From Bacteroidota bacterium (lineage in GTDB: Bacteria; Bacteroidota; Bacteroidia; Sphingobacteriales; Sphingobacteriaceae), in the NCBI GenBank assembly GCA_013288465.1, contig JABDBT010000091.1, positions 1 through 9,515 of the forward strand: a stretch of 9,515 nt of DNA, written 5' to 3'. The notes beneath the pieces were generated by a model, which saw only the letters and a list, made by a program, of their open reading frames with translations, did no database searches and was not told the DNA's origin. The position numbers and the translations under genes were made by a program. This document shows, piece by piece, positions 7,736 through 9,515 of the stretch (positions are counted from its first letter, which is position 1; each line of letters begins with the position of its first letter).

Positions 7736-7813
7736 GGTTGTACGTTGTAGGTTATACGTTGTAAGCTTTTATAGCAGTATTAAACGTATAACTTAAAACG
7801 TATTACTTACAAC
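7736..7813. repeat. Compact 14-bp-unit tandem and inverted repeat
   Basis: On the plus strand, GGTTGTACGTTGTA (7736-7749) and GGTTATACGTTGTA (7750-7763) are adjacent 14-bp copies differing at one base. The ten bases GTTATACGTT (7751-7760) recur as a perfect inverted copy at 7783-7792, and GTTGTAAG (7758-7765) recurs inverted at 7806-7813. The second arm is itself a two-unit repeat when read on the minus strand and overlaps the last codons and stop of recJ. The arms could fold with a loop of about 22 bases. No T-run marks it as a classic terminator. Confidence 0.7.
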
Positions 7814-8449
7814 ATCACCAAATCTTATCCCCTTTACATTCAACTGTATCGTCCGGCGTTCGCGCCAGATGTTTTCTTCAATGGTATAACAAATGTCGAA
7901 AGGTATGTCTTTTTTTATTTTACCAAGGCATTCGGCCTGGTTAAAAGCTATACAATCAAACATGGGCGCCCCTTCCTGCATAACCGCCATTTTTATATGG
8001 TTACTGCCCACAAGGTTTGCATACCCGCTAACATACACATTTTTGGTCAGGAAAACCGGCGCCATGTTTTCGGGGCCAAAGGGTGCAAACTGGTTCAATA
8101 TCCTGAAAAACTTCGCGTCTATCTGGCTTAACTGCAATTCGGCATCAATTGATATTTGCTGAATTAGCTGTTCATCGGTAATACTGGCGCTTACCACTTC
8201 TTCAAAACGATCAATAAATTTACCCACGTTGTCGGGGTGCATGGTAAGCCCGGCGGCATATTTATGCCCGCCAAACTGTATCAGCAAGTCGCTGCAGCCA
8301 CAAAGGGCCTCATACAGATCGTACCCTAAAACCGACCGTGCCGAACCGGCCACATGCCCGTTCGAGCGGGTAAGCACCACGGTTGGGCGGTAATATTTTT
8401 CGGTTAACCGCGATGCCACAATACCAATAACGCCTTTACGCCAGTTGCA
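7793..8449 (-). CDS. recJ: RecJ exonuclease, C-terminal fragment (DHHA1 and OB domains)
   Basis: RecJ is the 5'-3' single-strand DNA exonuclease used in recombination and mismatch repair. This minus-strand frame covers only its end: NWRKGVIGIVASRLTEKYYR, a DHHA1 core with GSARSVLGYDLYEAL and the nucleic-acid-binding FGGHKYAAGLTM (around 8250-8276), then FAPFGPENMAPVF and a C-terminal OB-like domain ending at the TAA at 7793. RecJ similarity stops at about 8441-8449. The frame stays open to an ATG at 8494, but those extra codons are antisense to the plus-strand RecJ piece and are not RecJ sequence. There is thus no natural start and no DHH nuclease domain. The fragment is about 216 residues, against roughly 570 for the whole protein in this phylum. 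Alone it would have no nuclease centre. Either a real broken gene or an assembly chimera. Confidence 0.88.
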   Translation of the reverse strand, partial: CNWRKGVIGIVASRLTEKYYRPTVVLTRSNGHVAGSARSVLGYDLYEALCGCSDLLIQFGGHKYAAGLTMHPDNVGKFIDRFEEVVSASITDEQLIQQISIDAELQLSQIDAKFFRILNQFAPFGPENMAPVFLTKNVYVSGYANLVGSNHIKMAVMQEGAPMFDCIAFNQAECLGKIKKDIPFDICYTIEENIWRERRTIQLNVKGIRFGDVVSNTF

Positions 8450-8450
8450 T
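8441..8450. other. Inverted junction inside recJ
   Basis: The ten bases ccagttgcat are used by both RecJ pieces. Read on the minus strand they give the Asn-Trp start of the C-terminal piece (Trp codon at 8443-8441). Read on the plus strand they give Gln-Leu-His of the block QLHDPFLMQDM (from 8442). RecJ-like coding leaves in both directions from this point on opposite strands. The few shared bases look like microhomology at a join. No long inverted repeat or recombinase site was seen beside it. Confidence 0.8.
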
Positions 8451-9308
8451 GACCCCTTCCTGATGCAGGATATGGAAAAGGCAGTATTACGCATTGAAGA
8501 TGCTATACAAGCCGGCGAAAAAATACTGATCTACGGCGATTATGATGTTGATGGTACCACCGCAGTAGCGGTAGTATATAGCTTTTTTAAAAAGTATCAT
8601 CAGCACATTGAATATTATATACCAGACAGGTACAAAGAGGGATATGGTATATCAACCCAGGGTATTGATTATGCCGCCGAAAATGGTTTTACCCTTATTA
8701 TCGCTTTGGATTGCGGCATAAAATCGGTTGATAAAATTGCTTATGCCAATGAAAAGGGGGTTGATTTTATTATCTGCGATCACCACACCCCGGGTGCCGA
8801 ATTACCTGCCGCTATAGCTGTGCTTGACCCTAAGCGGGCTGATTGCGCGTACCCGTTTAAAGAGCTTTCGGGCTGCGGTATCGGCTTTAAACTGGCGCAG
8901 GCCTATGCCGAAAAAAATGACCTGTCGTTTGAAGAGGTAAGCTGCTATTTTGATTTGGTAGCCGTAAGCATTGCCTGCGATATTGTGCCTATAGTAGGCG
9001 AAAACCGGATTTTAGCTTATTATGGCCTTCAGCAAATTAATACCGACCCATGTATCGGCATCAAAAAATTAATGGAAGTGGCAGGCCGCACCAGCAATTT
9101 TACTATATCAGACGTGGTTTTTTTATTGGGTCCGCGCATCAACGCCGCAGGACGTATTGACGATGCCAAACACGCGGTTGAACTGTTAATTGCAGGCAAC
9201 GAAGCCGACGCACAGCTAAAAGGCGACCTGATCAACATAAAAAATACCGAGCGCAAAGGCCATGATGTAAAAATTACGGACGAGGCTTTAAGCATGATAG
9301 ATAACGAT
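8442..9308 (+). CDS. recJ: RecJ exonuclease, N-terminal DHH-domain fragment on the opposite strand
   Basis: The plus-strand frame from 8442 encodes about 289 residues of the RecJ catalytic core, beginning QLHDPFLMQDMEKA, a block normally about 60 residues into the protein. Metal-binding motifs are intact: DYDVDGTTA (8538-8564), the Asp of LDCGI, DHHTPG (8778-8795), SGCGIGFKLA, and the block DLVAVSIACDIVPIVGENRI followed by LGPRINAAGRIDDA. The first in-frame ATG is at 8463. RecJ sequence ends near ALSMIDND (about 9308), just where a full-length RecJ would continue for about 10-15 residues before the WRKGVIG block found on the minus strand. The N-terminus, that short middle stretch and the DHHA1 domain are therefore missing here. 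The frame runs on uninterrupted into PdxJ sequence. Neither piece shows frameshifts or internal stops, so the break is recent or artefactual. Confidence 0.88.
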
Positions 9309-9515
9309 GCGATATTTGTTGACCCTGTGCCCGAAATGGTGGAAGGCGCCGCAAAAACCGGCACCGACCGAATTGAGCTTTACACCGAAGCTTATGCCAG
9401 CCATTATCATAAAGGAAAAGAAAAAGCTATTGCGCCTTATATACAGGCCGCCGAAGTTGCGCAGAAAACCGGGTTAGGCATCAATGCCGGGCACGACCTT
9501 GATCTGCATAATTTG
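9309..9515 (+). CDS. pdxJ: PdxJ (pyridoxine 5'-phosphate synthase), internal fragment fused in frame to RecJ
   Basis: From about 9312 the plus-strand frame encodes IFVDPVPEMVEGAAKTGTDR, then IELYTEAYASHYHKGKEKA, GLGINAGHDLDLHNL and the window edge. This matches the second half of the PdxJ TIM barrel, the enzyme that condenses 1-deoxyxylulose 5-phosphate with 3-amino-2-oxopropyl phosphate in vitamin B6 synthesis. The catalytic glutamate (IELYT) and the NAGHDL histidine are present. The N-terminal half of PdxJ, roughly 130 residues, is absent and replaced by RecJ sequence in the same frame, with no start codon or ribosome site at the switch. About 69 residues are visible and the C-terminus lies outside the window. 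No natural RecJ-PdxJ fusion is known to me; read it as a broken or chimeric gene. Confidence 0.85.

Noticed and set aside
8450..8494. N-terminal extension of the minus-strand RecJ fragment up to an ATG
   Set aside because: These codons are antisense to the plus-strand RecJ block HDPFLMQDMEKA and show no RecJ similarity, so they are not a real N-terminus.
8442..9308. A phase-variable invertible segment in recJ
   Set aside because: No inverted repeats flank the segment, no recombinase gene is nearby, and inversion back would still not restore recJ because codons are missing at both ends.
9029..9364. Minus-strand open frame of 111 codons
   Set aside because: It lies opposite clear RecJ and PdxJ coding sequence, crosses the junction and matches no family.
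8442..9515. A natural RecJ-PdxJ bifunctional enzyme
   Set aside because: Each part is cut inside its fold: RecJ lacks DHHA1 and PdxJ lacks half its barrel. The rest of RecJ lies next door on the other strand, so breakage or chimerism is the simpler reading.

Overview
The window looks like chromosomal DNA from a Bacteroidota bacterium, most probably a Sphingobacteriaceae member close to Mucilaginibacter or Pedobacter. Four things suggest this: fairly low GC, secreted TPR proteins whose signal peptides end in Ala-Gln, a bacterial GH3-family protein directly behind lptB, and a TAnnTTTG-type -7 promoter element in front of one gene. The assignment is an inference from gene content and style; no rRNA or other phylogenetic marker is present.

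Layout from left to right. Positions 1-8449 are coded on the minus strand, so transcription runs right to left. Listed from the left edge they are: a secreted TPR protein cut off by the window edge (1-1298); a membrane acyltransferase-3 protein with a TTG start (1361-2596); a TIGR01212/YtqA-type radical SAM protein (2661-3611); a small secreted protein of unknown function (3656-4252); a second secreted TPR protein (4265-5413); a GH3-family adenylating protein (5452-6975); LptB, the ATPase of lipopolysaccharide export (6985-7725); and the C-terminal third of the exonuclease RecJ (7793 to about 8449). Gaps are short throughout. The lptB/GH3 and TPR/small-protein pairs are spaced like operon partners.

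The right-hand kilobase is the surprise. At about 8441-8450 the coding strand flips inside recJ. The DHH-domain half of RecJ runs left to right on the plus strand (8442 to about 9308), head to head with the RecJ C-terminal piece on the minus strand. Around 9303-9314 the plus-strand frame passes without interruption from RecJ into the middle of PdxJ (pyridoxine 5'-phosphate synthase) and runs off the window. Both joins lie inside conserved genes. The two RecJ pieces together account for nearly the whole protein apart from the N-terminus and a short middle stretch. This is either a real inversion with small deletions or, more probably, a chimeric read or assembly join. It should be settled before recJ or pdxJ is annotated as lost or fused.

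Other structure of note: a run of four degenerate 20-21-residue KxVVV/Pro repeats linking two TPR blocks in the first TPR protein, and a compact repeat built from 14-bp units in inverted arrangement between recJ and lptB. No mobile element, CRISPR array, tRNA or rRNA was seen.
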